A stretch of 64,000 bases of DNA from Thamnaconus septentrionalis (GCA_009823395.1 CM020511.1:14292001-14356000), one strand, 5' to 3'. Shown: positions 1 to 12,300, counted from the stretch's first letter. Notes: generated by a model from the sequence alone, not told the origin. A program made the numbers and translations.

Positions 1-20
1 ATATATATATATATATATAT
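1..20. repeat. (AT)10 microsatellite at window edge
   Basis: Perfect AT dinucleotide run cut by the window start, so its true length is unknown. Confidence 0.95.
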
Positions 21-350
21 AGTATGGTGGTGGTACAAATAGAGGCCATGCACGGCTCATTTCCCGCCGCTGCGCCGCCATGCTTTGTGCTGGCCGGCGA
101 GTTAAATCACACTTCGGAGCGGCGAAGTGTCTGACAGACCTGGTCCTTGTGCCGCTTGTCACGCACATTTGATATTTTGATAGCTTCCCGTCTCTTCCCA
201 TTAGCCCCCGGGGTGCCGAAACCATTTTAGATGTTTATCGGCAAAGCGCTGGGGGTTAATTTCGTGTCTCGTCAGGAGCGCCGACACGGAGCGGTATCTC
301 GCTGTCACACATCGCCGGCCAATCGCCACGCGATCGGGCCCTGGCTTATC

Positions 351-387
351 GGGGCGGTGGCGGTGGTGGGGTGGGGTGGGGGGGGGG
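351..387 (+). repeat. G-rich tract, G-quadruplex potential
   Basis: Several G runs of three or more separated by one or two bases, ending in a run of ten G. The pattern satisfies the usual G3+N1-7 rule on the plus strand. A C-rich counterpart follows at 508-545. Confidence 0.6.
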
Positions 388-507
388 TTTGTGTTACACT
401 GACTGACACATGACAATGACCCTGGCGACTCTCCGTGGGGGCCCCGCCGATAGCATCTGGGTTTTCTTTTTCCCCCGTATGTCTCCTCACTCACCTCGCT
501 CTTTACT

Positions 508-545
508 CCCCCCCCCACCCCACCCCCCCCCCACTCCCTCTCCTA
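508..545. repeat. C-rich tract
   Basis: Runs of eight and eleven C separated by short A/C words; G-quadruplex potential on the minus strand. Confidence 0.6.
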
Positions 546-656
546 CCTCTCCCCCGTCTGGCTGCGGGCGGCGGAGAAATTGGGACTTTGTCTCCGGGGA
601 AGTTAAATAGAGGAGCGAGGAGGGGAAGTGAGTGTATGGAGTCTTTGTACAAGTGA

Positions 657-660
<4 letters not shown>

Positions 661-690
<30 letters not shown>
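661..690. repeat. (CA)15 microsatellite
   Basis: Perfect CA run. First of a cluster of CA/GT tracts between 661 and 1135. Confidence 0.97.
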
Positions 691-692
<2 letters not shown>

Positions 693-783
693 AACACACA
701 ACGCACGTGCACGCACGCGGCTAACGCAAAAGCCCTGCGAGCCATTCGTACGCACACACACGCACAGAAGAGTAGCTCTGTGC

Positions 784-802
784 GTGTGTGTGTGTGTGTG
801 TG
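784..802. repeat. (GT)n microsatellite
   Basis: Short perfect GT run, flanked by alternating GC/GT steps, so the whole block 745-840 is purine-pyrimidine alternating. Confidence 0.9.
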
Positions 803-972
803 CGCGTCTTTGCGCGCATGTGTGTGTGTTGGTGTGCACATGTGATAATATGCATGCCTATCTCTGGCCATCCATTTTTATCAGCAACAAAAAGGTATTG
901 GTTTCAGTGTTTGGTGTGGAACAGCACGGAGCCAGGGGGCATGCCTGCTCAATAATCTGCTAACACGCTGAG

Positions 973-1049
973 ACACACACACACACACACACACATACGT
1001 GCACCGACTTAGTTATGCACACTTACCCACACACACACACACACACACA
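973..1049. repeat. Two (AC)n microsatellites
   Basis: AC runs at 973-995 and 1029-1049 separated by 33 bp of unique sequence. Confidence 0.93.
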
Positions 1050-1115
1050 AGTTCATAAATGCAAACCAATATGCATAAGCATGCTGAAGCCATGCAGATG
1101 GCCTGTGCGAAGGTT

Positions 1116-1135
1116 TGTGTGTGTGTGTGTGTGTG
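1116..1135. repeat. (GT)10 microsatellite
   Basis: Perfect GT run, followed at 1146 by an interrupted CACACTCACACTCAC stretch in inverse orientation. Confidence 0.93.
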
Positions 1136-2283
1136 CGCTGGTTAACACACACTCACACTCACGCGCGGGCCACGTTCAAGGTGCATTCTGTCCATCAAGG
1201 CTGTCATTTCCATTCTGCCTCGTCGTCCCGGAGACACGGGCCATTTCGTTTTTATTTTTTCTCCCCCTTTTTTTTTTCTCTCTCATCCGTCGGCTTTAAT
1301 CCCCCACTCGCTGTCAGCTGCCGCGACTGAGTGAGTCTCCGCGCCCACCCCCCCCCCCCACATCCCCCTTCGCTCGCAGACGCACTGCGTGCGGCTTCAA
1401 TCAGGTCACGTTTACGTGCTTGATTTAATTACCAGTGTACCACAAATAAATGGCGTGCGGTTTACGCATCGCATGGCGGCGTTCGGGGACGATTCCGCCA
1501 AGCAAGGAGACGCGGAGGCCCGGCTGGATCGTCGCTCTGGCGCTACAAGCAGGGCCCCCGTGACACTGAGGGGTTACCAAAAGTTACAGAAAAACCCTTC
1601 CTCAGAACGCCGTGGGCGCACCGAGGAAGAGTTTTTTGGCAGTGACAGGTGGCCAAAGGAAAAAGAAGGGAAAAAGGGCCATTATTACAAAGAAGAAAAG
1701 TCTCAGTGCTTATGTGCTGCCTGCTTTTATCAAAACTGGGTTGGTGCCCAACCTTGAAACTCCCCAGCGGGTCCCGAGATAAGGAGTCACAAGATGATTA
1801 AAGGAATAAGAAAGAAAAAGGTTTTGTGTTTCTGTTTCTTCCGGAGTCTTTAATAACTTTTTCAGTTGTTCCTTGTGAACTGCTGGTTTCAGTTGGAGGC
1901 GTCAGAAAACCTCCAGATCAGATCCCAAGGTGGAAGAACGCCGCCTTTAACTGAATCGTTCGGTTCATCTATCGCGACCGAATCGTGAGGGTCACAATTA
2001 AAACTCCAGCAATGTTACCGGGATGAAAAGAAGCTCACACACACGGCGTTGGTCCATATTGTGGAAGGCCGACAGACATATGTTTCGTCTGGATTGAGCG
2101 AAATAAAACAGATTCTTGCGAATCATTGACTCTTGGACGGCAGCAGTGCCAGGTTTTGGCCACTCCCACTGATGAGACGATGATGCATCTGTGGATATTA
2201 ACACGAGTGAAGACAGCGAAAAAAAAGCCAAACGCGAGTCTGACAGCGTGTGTATGTGTGGGTCTGTGTGTGTGTTGCTCTGG

Positions 2284-2309
2284 GTGTGTGTGTGTGTGTG
2301 TGTGTGTGT
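2284..2309. repeat. (GT)13 microsatellite
   Basis: Perfect GT run preceded by interrupted GT words from about 2248. Confidence 0.95.
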
Positions 2310-2426
2310 AATTCTTTGGGCGCCAGCCATGTCAATCAGCCCCCTGCAGCGCAACTGCCCTTCACACTTCTGTTTATCTGCCGCTGCTGAGGACTGGAAA
2401 GACTGATAAGAGTACATCACTCTCTG

Positions 2427-2482
2427 TCTCTCCTCCCTCCTTCTCTCTCTTCCTCCTCCTCCCTCTCTCCTTCCCTCCTCCC
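2427..2482. repeat. 56-nt uninterrupted pyrimidine tract
   Basis: Every base from 2427 to 2482 is C or T, made of TCC/CTCT words. It has triplex (H-DNA) potential. Confidence 0.85.
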
Positions 2483-2718
2483 ATCTTACCCCCGAATCGC
2501 ACAGATTTTTGTATGGCCGTCCGTCTTAGCCGGCCTGCCTAGAACCATCGAGCTTCACGGAGACGGGGCGCGGGCATTGTCACTAGCCGCTAACATGAAA
2601 CCCGCTACCTGCGCTAATACTCTTTGTTTTCCTCCCGATGCGTGCGGCAATCAGAGCGCCGCTCCTGATTCCCACCCAGCGTCTTCCTCGCCTCGCGTGT
2701 CTCTGAGCCCCTTCCTTC

Positions 2719-2736
2719 TTTTTTTTTTTTTTTTTT
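2719..2736. repeat. Poly-T (18)
   Basis: Homopolymer T run with no recognisable retroposon beside it. Confidence 0.9.
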
Positions 2737-3105
2737 ATTAAAAATCGAGGATCAGAATTCATTTTCCCTATCAAAGCGCTTGCCGCGGGCAGTGTTGATT
2801 AGCTCAAAACCCTCTGAATGCTTCTTCTCTTCCTTTTCTTCTCCTCCCACCCCTCCTTTCATTCTCTCCCACCTGAAATCTTCCTGACGGTCGACTCTTC
2901 GCATCTCCCTGGAGACGGGCCATTGTTACCGCGGACCCTCCGGACAATATTGGTGGCCATTGTGGCGCCCGTGTACACCTGTCAATCAGGGATGAAGGGG
3001 TCCCACTCACCGGTTGTGAACACGAGTGTATGGATTTGTGCAACGCTGTGTATTTACAGAGGGAGGTTTTAGTTTGAATGCCCCTCTGTGTCTGAGTCTG
3101 TGTAC

Positions 3106-3131
<26 letters not shown>
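3106..3131. repeat. (GT)13 microsatellite
   Basis: Perfect GT run between a gtacgtg and a gtacgagcg word. Confidence 0.95.
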
Positions 3132-3136
<5 letters not shown>

Positions 3137-3439
3137 CGTGCGGGCCGCGCCTGTGTGTGTCCTCACTCAGTCAGCCAGCTGAGTCTGCAGTCAGTTTACA
3201 TTTGACTGCGGGGCAAATGCTGGAGCAAGAAATGAATTCTGACTCAGTGAGCGCCTCACATAAATTCCTTTTCTCATATTCCGACACAAAAGACAACATA
3301 TCTGCATTGCATTAGCCCAGGGACTCCTTCCTCATTCTGATGATGATTTAGGGATGTTGTTGAGACCTCTCTGTGAACATCAGAGGCGAGCCAAAGAGAA
3401 ACAGCGAGACGGAGATAAAGGGGGCGGGGGGGGCGACTC

Positions 3440-3441
<2 letters not shown>

Positions 3442-3474
<33 letters not shown>
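3442..3474. repeat. (AG)16 microsatellite
   Basis: Perfect AG run next to a G-rich word (ggggcggggggggc, 3421-3434). Confidence 0.95.
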
Positions 3475-3477
<3 letters not shown>

Positions 3478-3599
3478 AGCGGACGAGCGAGACGACTGCT
3501 GCAAAGAAAGGAAATGAAAATACAAGACAATATTTAGGTTACATAGGAATCCAGAATGTGTTTATTTTTTATTTTTCCCCGTCTTAATGATTTGCTCGC

Positions 3600-3845
3600 C
3601 ATCATATGAGTGCGCGCGCTGCTGAGCGTTATGAACGGCGTGCTCGAGGAGGCAATTCTGCCGTCAGAGTTACGCCCTGAGTAACGAGCACAATGAAAGA
3701 GTCTCGAGAGCAAATTGTTTTACTTCACGTGCCCCGATATTAACTGCCACTCAAACAGCATATGCAGTGGCAAGCAGTTGGAAATGAGAGGCAGTGTACT
3801 CACGCTATGCAATTTCCTTCACTTATTGTAATTACTGCACAATTA
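3600..3845. promoter_or_regulatory. Candidate conserved non-coding element
   Basis: Repeat-free DNA of balanced composition containing a palindromic GTAATTAC homeodomain-type core (3828-3835), a CACGTG E-box near 3726 and CATATG words. Conservation cannot be tested here. Confidence 0.3.
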
Positions 3846-3999
3846 TTATTGTTATTATTATTATGAGTGTTATGGAAACATTTAGAAATCATGTCAATTC
3901 TAAGAAGATGCAAATATTAATAAATACATAAAATTATTCAAATTAGAGCATCCAACATGTCTAACGTGAAAAAAATGGTATTGTTGACTGTCAGAAGAC

Positions 4000-4345
4000 C
4001 AGAAGACTGGTGGCAGAACTGGAGGTATCAGAGAATGAACTGTTTAGCTTCTCCTTGGGTGTAAAGAGGTTGGATAGGATCACCAATGAGGACCACTGAA
4101 AGACAGAGAATGTTTGACGTTTTGGAGGTAAAGCCAGAGTGAGATGGTTTGGACTTGTACGGTGAATCTGTGAGCGGAAGGATGCTGTGGTTGGAACTGG
4201 CGGTCAGGAGGCCTTCCGCACGAACAAAGGGGAGATCTATGGATGTAGTGAGAGAGAACATGAAGTTAGATGGTGTGAGAGAAAATGATGCAGAAGAAAG
4301 GGAAAGATGGAGGCAGATGATTGGCTGCGGCCAACCCTGGAGGCA
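4000..4345 (+). mobile_element. Non-LTR (LINE) retrotransposon 3' remnant, C-terminal ORF2 region
   Basis: The plus-strand frame from about 4149 to 4340 encodes a degenerate version of a peptide common at the C-terminus of fish LINE reverse-transcriptase polyproteins: GRMLWLEL, then GRSMDVVRENMKL, then ERERWRQMIGCGQP. The DNA before it (4030-4150) continues the same element out of frame, with stops and small indels. Only about 350 bp survive; there is no catalytic domain, no intact ORF and no clear target-site duplication, so it is a dead 5'-truncated or internal fragment. The family assignment within LINEs is from memory of typical teleost copies and is not certain. Confidence 0.65.
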
Positions 4346-5361
4346 GCAGCCCAGAGGAAGAGGAGAAGATTGGGCCTCCTTGAGCATTTTTACACGACAT
4401 CAGAAAGTAAAAAAACACAGTCAACCTGCATCTGAGTGTTCCATAACTGCAGCAGTTCATGAACTGATCAGACACCTCTCCACACACAGTGTACCACTGA
4501 ATACCACGGTGCATTGCTTTCTCCTCTTTTGTCCTTGAGGTGCACACGGTGACCTGCCAGGAACCCAGCTGACAGCCCCCCATTACCACCGAGCCCCTGG
4601 TGATGCTGCGCTGTGACAGAAAAAAAAAGGAGGAACGCTGCGGTTGTATTGACCCTCCCCCCCTCCACCATTTTATATGCTTCATGTTAGCATTAGCCAC
4701 GCACCTTTAGGTCTATCTGTTTTTCTCCCACCAGGTACATTTTTTTTTTTAAATCCTACTTGAGTCCATTCAACACATCGACAGCTAGCTTCTGATTAGC
4801 TCCATCCTGGATTAAAACGCACTGTCAACACATCTCTATTTTGATAATAAACCAGATTTTCAAGAAAATACAAACTTATTAGAAAGATAATTAAAATGAT
4901 TGAACATTTCAAACTCTTTCAAATCAAAGTCTGCTGTTATGACCCCGGGTGAAAGGGAAGCAACGCAGTGACACACAAAAAAAAAACAAGATGACGTTTT
5001 AGGAGGCTTGTTGCAGTTCATCTGAAAACTAAAATACATATATATATCTAAACGTCTCAGCCGCAGCAGTCATTCTGACCTGGACATGCAGCAGAATGTA
5101 GAGAGTGTGACAGGTGTGGCTGTGGCTCTTTAAGAGCGTCCAGGTGCGCACACACCTGGAGGTAATCAGAGGAAATCAGGACAGCCAAGAGAAGCAGAAT
5201 TTTCAAACAAAATATAGGCCTAAATTCTTGGCCTGTAACACTGCTTTTCTATCCATCCATCCATCTTTTTTAGACTTTTAATCATTTTTTGTAATCTCTT
5301 TGTTTATTTGTTTGTTTTTAATGTGTTGTTTTTTTGTTTTGTTTTTTAAATAGAGTGTTGA
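4346..5361. other. Intergenic, nothing recognised
   Basis: AT-rich DNA with short A and T runs and a small CATC repeat at 5251-5263. No gene or repeat family identified. Confidence 0.6.
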
Positions 5362-5600
5362 CGTTCCATTCCATCCATCCGGGTTCTATCAGAGCTTCTT
5401 CTGCACTCAGGCCTGTATGGTTTGCTGGATTCGATCCCAGTTTTCTCAGGGTCAAGGCACCGTTACGCCCTGAATGAGTCACCCGAGACAAACAATATGG
5501 TTTGTCCCAGTGGTGGACCCGTAGCGGGCTGTCATAGCTGGTCAAGTAATATGCCCATATCGCAGAGGCACTCACACTGGGTCTTGACAGGCATCATAAT
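5362..5600 (-). mobile_element. Possible highly degenerate SINE copy
   Basis: Starts with a CATCCATCC tail-like motif, followed by text that loosely follows the minus-strand SINE seen at 25212-25580 (tctgcactcag near 5400, a tcgatccca near 5430, tgtcatagctgg near 5530). The similarity is patchy and the order is only partly kept, so this may be an old copy of a related SINE or chance. Confidence 0.3.
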
Positions 5601-5994
5601 TTACATTCCGTTTTGGGCTTGATTGTAAAATGCCTCCAATCTGATCCGACGTCGCCTTGCTGTCACGGTTTTCCACGTCGGTCTCACGCGATCAACTGAC
5701 GTTCCTCACAGGCTTATCCTCAGCGCCGTGCGGTGCTTTTCATTTAGTCGGTCGTCCGTCCCCTTTTTATATGTATAATATACACATCAATACAATCACA
5801 TGAAACTTTGACCTGCTCAGACTTGTGTAACAAGTTGATGATTGCCCTGAGGGGGTAACTGCATCGTTGGTTCTTGACTACATGTTTATTATTGCCCCCC
5901 CCCCTTGCACCATGCAGGAGTTGTCATTGAGGAGGTGGTGGGGGGCATTAACCTTTATTGGGTGGGGTGATGGATTCTGGAGGGCATATTCTGT

Positions 5995-5996
<2 letters not shown>

Positions 5997-6038
<42 letters not shown>
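5997..6038. repeat. (GT)21 microsatellite
   Basis: Perfect 42-bp GT run. Confidence 0.97.
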
Positions 6039-6042
<4 letters not shown>

Positions 6043-6201
6043 GGTATCAAAATGAGGGGTTAGCATGCAGGTGTGAACCTCTCATTACCCAGTGCCATGT
6101 GCCCTGTCATTCATTGTTACTGGCCATGTCCACATCTGAGCGCTTTCACATTACTCATCCTCTGTTTGCCCCACCTGACCTCTCTTTCTTCCATTCTCTC
6201 A

Positions 6202-6244
6202 CTCTCTCTCTCTCTCTCCCGCACACACACACACACACACACAC
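6202..6244. repeat. Compound (CT)n-(CA)n microsatellite
   Basis: CT run (6202-6218) followed by ccg and a CA run (6222-6244). Confidence 0.95.
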
Positions 6245-7142
6245 GCACACTTGCCAACACACAAAACACTGAGTACTCAAGCAAGACAAAGCCTTCGCCC
6301 ACTACAATATTTATAGATCTCAGAAAAGGGGAAATTGTTTTACAAAATACTGCTTATACATAATTGAACATTCTTTTTCTCCTGTTTGTTCGACTCACCA
6401 TTCTCAGTCGTCCCTTTTTTTTCTTTAAACATGAGTGTTCATTTCACGGGACGCTTTGACCTCAAATGTGTCTAAAATTTGAAACTGCAGCTGCTTCATC
6501 GGCTAACTTCTATCCCTGGATTTCAGCAATAATCACTGAGGTTATTACGTCTACTCAAGTGGCAAAACCAATAAGGCAATTGAAAAAATACACTCTGGCT
6601 GATCCGATCTTAACTCATTCACTGTTTTTTCAGTAACAGCACTCAGCATAGACCCTCCCTTTCTTGCTTCTGATTGGGTCAGGGGTTAGACTTTTGATTA
6701 GGGAAACGCTCAGGGGTGGAGGCAAGGAGTAGTGGCCAATCAGAAGTACGTAGAGTGTCCAATGAGAAGTGGGTCGTCGTTAATCTCTCAACCTTTAGTG
6801 ATTTGTTGAAAAGTAAAATGAACAAATCAGTCAGACGCTCTGGGACAGAGCGGAGCATGTGTGCACAGTGTGCCATCAAATGAGTCATATTTGATTCCTT
6901 TTGGTGAGTGACTCAGATAAACTTGAGTCAAGGTTTCCCATCACAAAGTGGTTTATGGTACTTGGAATGGCAGTGAACCACATCTGAGTACCCACACCTC
7001 ACCAGAGTTACATGACTGAAGTGATGAAACCAGTTCAGTCCTGTTTCCTACCAGTCAGATCTTCACTGTTGCTCATTGTTTTGTCTCGTGAAATTTATGT
7101 CCAATATTTTTCATTTTTAAAAGTCCTGAACCTTTTTTTTTC
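6245..7142. other. Intergenic with CCAAT-type words
   Basis: Mostly unique. Two CCAAT words (6736-6740, 6758-6762) and one ATTGG (6673-6677); CTTCTGATTGG at 6667-6677 and CCAATCAGAAG at 6736-6746 form a perfect 11-bp inverted repeat. No start site recognised. Confidence 0.5.
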
Positions 7143-7160
7143 TTTTTTTTTTTTTTTTTT
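7143..7160. repeat. Poly-T (18)
   Basis: T run preceded by a shorter T9 run separated by one C. Confidence 0.9.
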
Positions 7161-7349
7161 AACCAACCAAGTCAGAACCAGTGCTCCAGTCTGGTGCGTT
7201 CAAGACACAGAGACAGACGAAGGACAGAAACTGCTGAGGCCTTTCACTTCCTCACAGTGGTTGCTGGCTGTGCTGCGTTCAAGAGCCTTTGCAAACTTTC
7301 CAGTCTGACTCATTGACTACTGCACGAGATAGAGGGGGGGAATCTATGC

Positions 7350-7355
<6 letters not shown>

Positions 7356-7414
<59 letters not shown>
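7356..7414. repeat. (TG)29 microsatellite
   Basis: Perfect 59-bp TG run, the second longest in the window and likely polymorphic. Confidence 0.97.
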
Positions 7415-7415
<1 letters not shown>

Positions 7416-8534
7416 TGTAAGTGTGTGTTTGATGGAGCTCCGGGTGGAGGAAGTAATGGTGGAGGCAATCTGGTAGCGGCTGTGTTGTATGCATCGTTTC
7501 ATGGGTGACGGAGAATGGAGAGACCCCCAATGGGCGCCTCCTTCTGCTCAGAGCAGCCAGGGGAGGGACACTTTAGGGGCTGCAAGATTAAAAGAGGGAG
7601 AGTTAAAAAGTCAGTGCGAGGGAGGGGTGGGGGCGGGGGTGGAGGAGAGGGGTCCTGCCATCAACATGGGACAGATCAGACCACAGCTGGCTGATTTCAT
7701 TCATCCCTCGCCTCCCACCCTTCCCATCCACTCCTCTATTTCTCAGCCCTCTCCCAGAAATAACACACCAGCGCGCCTCGCCCTCATGAATTCAACTTTT
7801 GCCCCCATACCGCAATCCTGTCTGCATCGTCGCAAACAGTCACGTCACGCAGGGAAAGCAGGCCGATGTGTGAGAAGCGCCATGTTAAATACTTCCGGGA
7901 CCAAGGAGAGAAATGACTTTTCTACTTGTGCAAGCGGCTCTTGCGCTAGTTCAGTGACATGTCAACATGTCAACGTGCCTGCGGTGTAAATGTCACCGCA
8001 CCCTTCAAAAAAATATGAAAACAAAAGCATCATGTACAAACTGTTGTTTCAGGTGGACTCTAATTGCGCATTATGACAAAGCAACTGCTGAAGGTACAGT
8101 TGCGTCATGGTCAGTTGTGCTAGCCTATGAATGCGTCATTGTCGCTCATAAGCGTTTAAAGCTAAGACAACATCACTCAAACAGCAAATGGGCCTTTCAC
8201 ATTGCAGCAACTACATTTATGGATATGAAAGTAACTTCAAGTTCAAGTTCAAAGCATTGGAATGGGGAAGGAAGGGGTGGGATTGTCATATGGTTTACAG
8301 AGGATGGTCCCAAAAAGAGAAATTATGATAGACATTAATCCCTTGTTGACAATGATTAGAATCAGTTCTACCACAATTCTGGAAAAAAATCATTGCAATA
8401 AACACAATGTCGAGTTAATTAATAGGAAGAACCGTTAGTGCTCTTTCATTGAAAAATCCCACGTATGACATTTCAGAGACATTGAGTCACGCACACTGCA
8501 GATGTTTTCTGTCCTGCTCCTGGAACTTCAAAAT
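7415..8534. other. Intergenic, nothing recognised
   Basis: The 166-aa plus-strand frame from 7489 is purine-rich low-complexity sequence with no recognisable domain. Confidence 0.55.
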
Positions 8535-8735
8535 GACTCCGCGTTCCAGCCGCGTCTTCTACTCATGTGCGCGACGACCTCGGCGAACGCACGAGCAACG
8601 CCGCCACGTCGGCCGGCGACGAGTCGGGCAGACTGACACCTGACATCGCGAGGCCACGACACCCACCGCAGATCACGTACTGTCCTTCGACACGCCGTGG
8701 ACATGCAACAATTAATCGCTTCGCCGCAGAAATAT
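8535..8735. promoter_or_regulatory. CpG-dense block (island-like)
   Basis: By hand I count about 30 CpG in roughly 195 bp, well above expectation for its base composition, in a genome where nearby DNA is CpG-poor. No splice site, TATA box or recognisable first exon lies beside it. Could be an orphan CpG island or a distal promoter; the 207-aa minus-strand frame across it (8563-9186) has no recognisable domain. Confidence 0.5.
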
Positions 8736-9180
8736 AGCAGAGGCGACCAAATTTTTGACCTTTTCTTTTAAGAAAGGATAATAAATGAGGAGAGCAGTTC
8801 ACACCGCCGCCAGATCGCGGCTGTATTTCAATCATCGCTATCGCTCCCGCCTCCCACGCTTCCTGCCCCGCGGCCTCTTGTTTTTCCACGCAAGGGAGGC
8901 GGAGGACGGAGCGAGATCGGACCACACATACAGATCCAGGGCCCCTCCTCCCCCTTCTCAACCCGCAACCCCCCCCACCCGCCATCTGTGCACGTCCCTC
9001 CGCCTGCAAACTCCACAACATCGAGGCCCTGAACCTCCGCCGAGGAGTCAATCCATCACCAGAGAAAAGAGGGAGCGAGGCGGAGAGCGGGAGAAAAGGA
9101 AGGGTTGGTGGGAGGAGGAGGGGAGGGGCCGGGTGAGGGGCGGAGGGGGGGAGGAGAGGTGAGGAAAAGTGAAAGTGAGA

Positions 9181-9345
9181 CGCCATGAAACTTAATCACA
9201 GAGAGGGTCGTGTCGGGCAGAAGAGGGGAACAGATTAAATTAGCATAGCATTAGATATGGAAAATGATCTCTGTCAAAATCATCCACCGCACAATTATAA
9301 TATGTTAATTACTTATTTCATTAAGGAAGTTTATTATGGCCCCAC
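9181..9345. promoter_or_regulatory. Candidate conserved non-coding element
   Basis: Abruptly AT-balanced, repeat-free stretch right after a purine-rich tract, with several homeodomain-type cores (TTAATC, ATTAAATTAG, GTTAATTAC). Confidence 0.28.
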
Positions 9346-12300
9346 AGATGAAATCATGCAGGCCAAAGACACCTGGAGGAAAAGCAGTGATGCCTGAATC
9401 TCTCTCTCTCTCTTCTCTTCTTTCTGTCTCTGCTGTCCTTCTCCGTCTCCCCCCGCCGCTCCCCAAAAACGACCGTCATTCCTTCACTCTCCTTTCTTTG
9501 TTCCTCATTAAAGCTCGGCGGTGTCGCGCTTTAAAACGCCGTGTTTAATGATCTCTGCGGCTGCCGTTGGAGAGTTGCACCGATGGCCACCGGAGAAGAG
9601 GCTGGATGTTCACCCCGCTGCGTCCCATCTCATGTGGCTCATCAGCCGAAGTGAGTGAGCGTATAAATAGTCTGGATATGGTACAAACATCTGTGCCTCT
9701 CGAAGCCCACAGCTTTTCAATTCATAGGAATACTTGATGCTTGAGCTCTGTATTCTATTGATGGAAAAAAAATAAATCATTTTTTCTTGTGGCATAATTT
9801 CTGTGGATTGGGATATTAAATTTTGGTTGGGACCATGTATTGAGATCAATGTGGAAGCCACTGCAACCAATTGGAATTTTGTTAGTTTCCAATGAAAACA
9901 TTACAGCTGAGTATGCTACACTTAATATATGATGCACTAATCTTGACGTGCACAGTGTCCCAAATCACTCTCTGTTATTTTTCACTTACGGGAAGTGATG
10001 ACTGGGCTATTTTTGCAGGATTTTAGCAAGTAATTAGCAAAGAGAGATTGGAATATGAATTTCAAATTGATTGAATTTACAAATTGATCATGTGTAACAG
10101 ATGTTTATTTCAGTTATTAGTTCTTGTGAGAGGGCCCACGCAATTGCCACGTGCTGAATGAAAGGGGTGGAAAGAGGGTATTGGTAGCGTGGGCGGCTAC
10201 TTGGCTACTCTGTTGTGGAGAAGTTTGTCGCCGCCATGTATCACTAGCTCCAGTTCTCCTTTTATAAATTGAACGACATAAAGAATGCTTTTGCGGCTAT
10301 GACTGACAACTGATTCTGTCCTCTGTACGCAGAGTATGAAAAGTCTTGGATTACAAGTTAATGCATCACTGTGGTCAGGACTGTGTTAGCTAGCTAATAC
10401 TAAAGTTAATACTGAAGTTAGCTTGCGCACTGAAGCTACGTCAATGACAACATTCATCGAGGGTGCGAAGCCCAGATCGCTGGAGCGTTTTGAGTGCACA
10501 AAAGTATGACACAAGTCACATTGTGAATACACACTTCAGATATGTTTGCACTCAAAGCATCGAGTGTTTAGTACTGAAGCATCTGATTTGCCGCTCATAG
10601 CAGTCGTAGCAAGAGTCATTAAGTTTGAAAGGCCCCTGTGCTTTTATGGAGTGATGAAAACACACCTTGCCCACAAGGTGACATATCAAAAGTTTTGCAC
10701 CAAATTTTTCTCGACAGTTGGATGTAAATGGGCGGGTTGGGGTAGAGCGTCGGGGCACAGGGCTGTTTGTATTTGTTTCCACAGCCCTGCAGTCTGGCTA
10801 GCTGGCTCGTTGCCTTCCTGGCTTGTCAGCGCCGGTCGGTCGGATAGACAGACGATGATGACGGCAGTCATCGGGGGATGTAGCAGCCTTCCACCCATCC
10901 ATCCCCGCACAAAAAAAGTGGCGAGAGGAGCAGGTGCAGTAAAACGGAGAACAAAGAGGAGAGGAGTGCGGATGGAGGGAGGTTATGTGAGGGAAAGAGA
11001 GAGGCCCTCTTTAACCCTGTAAGCACTGTACCGCAGCTTGTAGTACATTGATCAGATCTATTGGGTGAATTGATCGCAGTCATGTTGAATTACATTGCAT
11101 TCACACCTTAGAAATCTGTGAACGCAATGAAGGAAGAGATAGATTGTCTAAGTCTGTCCTTGAAACTACAGGAGGCGTTCAGTCATTTTTTTTAAATATG
11201 TTTTTGCCTCAGCAGTGTAAAACACTAAACACATTGCGTGGCTCTGGTAGGTTTGAGTGTCATGATTCTTGGAGTAGGTCCAAAATAAGCCGTGGTGTTG
11301 AAGTGGTCAAGATTTTCCACTCGTAGCCACTTGTCAGCCTGAGCCGCTGCAGTGGCAGAAAAGTCAGGGATCACCAGCGTAAGTAGGATTCCTTCTCTGG
11401 AGACTATAAATGTGAGCCGTCCACATGTTTGTCGAGCCTCCGTCCGAGGCCGTCTTCGCCAGAGACCAAAGTGGTGGTCCAACTAAGTGCTGCCTAACTT
11501 GTTTTCTCTTTCCAGTCTTCCTCTGGATGGGCCTCCACAGTCCTTTTCTGTGGAACTGAGATACAGTTCCTCAGAAAACTGCTGATTTGAAGTGACTGTG
11601 AATTTGATATGTTGTTGCGACCAGTGGGACCCCCAGCCAATCATCGTCCGTTTTTTTGCTCTTTCAGTAAACTTCTTCACCTCTCCTGCTCTTGATATTT
11701 TTTCCATGCCAAGTGAACTTAAACTTCTAGCCACCGTTCAGTGCATTAGGCTCCATTAAGCTATTTCAGTTGTTGCGAAAACAAATTCAACTCCATATTC
11801 TTTACCGTTCTGATACTGCAGTTCCACAGTCAATTCTATGAGAACGAGGCAAAGATAGCTGAAGTGTATGAAGTCGTCTGCCCTGTTGTTGCTGCCCTGC
11901 ATCAGAACGGTCACATGATTCGCTCTACTTTTGCGAGCTACAGACGTCTGGACTGTTACTGGGAAGCACAAAAAAGGAAGGCTAGCTTGCAGTGAAACCA
12001 ATGCTGCCACTGTTTGGTCCATTTATAAACCCAACTTTCCTGCTCAAAATCGAACTAGCAAGTCCCTGCTGGGATCGTGCGCAGCACCAAGACAGAGCGG
12101 CGCAGCGCTGCTATCAAATGGAACGAAAGCTGATTTTCAAAGAGCGATTTATGAATATAAAAATATGCATATCACATGTTCATTTTGTAACCGTAACTGC
12201 TACATCCCCGGATTTAGCGATTCGCTAATAGATTCAAATGCGAGAATCAGAAATATTATATAAAAAGCTGCAGCGAGATCAAAGGTAGCTGATAAAAAGC

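Noticed and set aside
8563..9186. 207-aa minus-strand open frame over the CpG-dense block
   Set aside because: Proline/serine/arginine-rich translation of GC-rich and purine-rich DNA; no domain, no splice sites supporting it.
11225..12022. Three successive minus-strand frames
   Set aside because: Considered as a decayed transposase or exon series, but no motif or frame continuity supports it.
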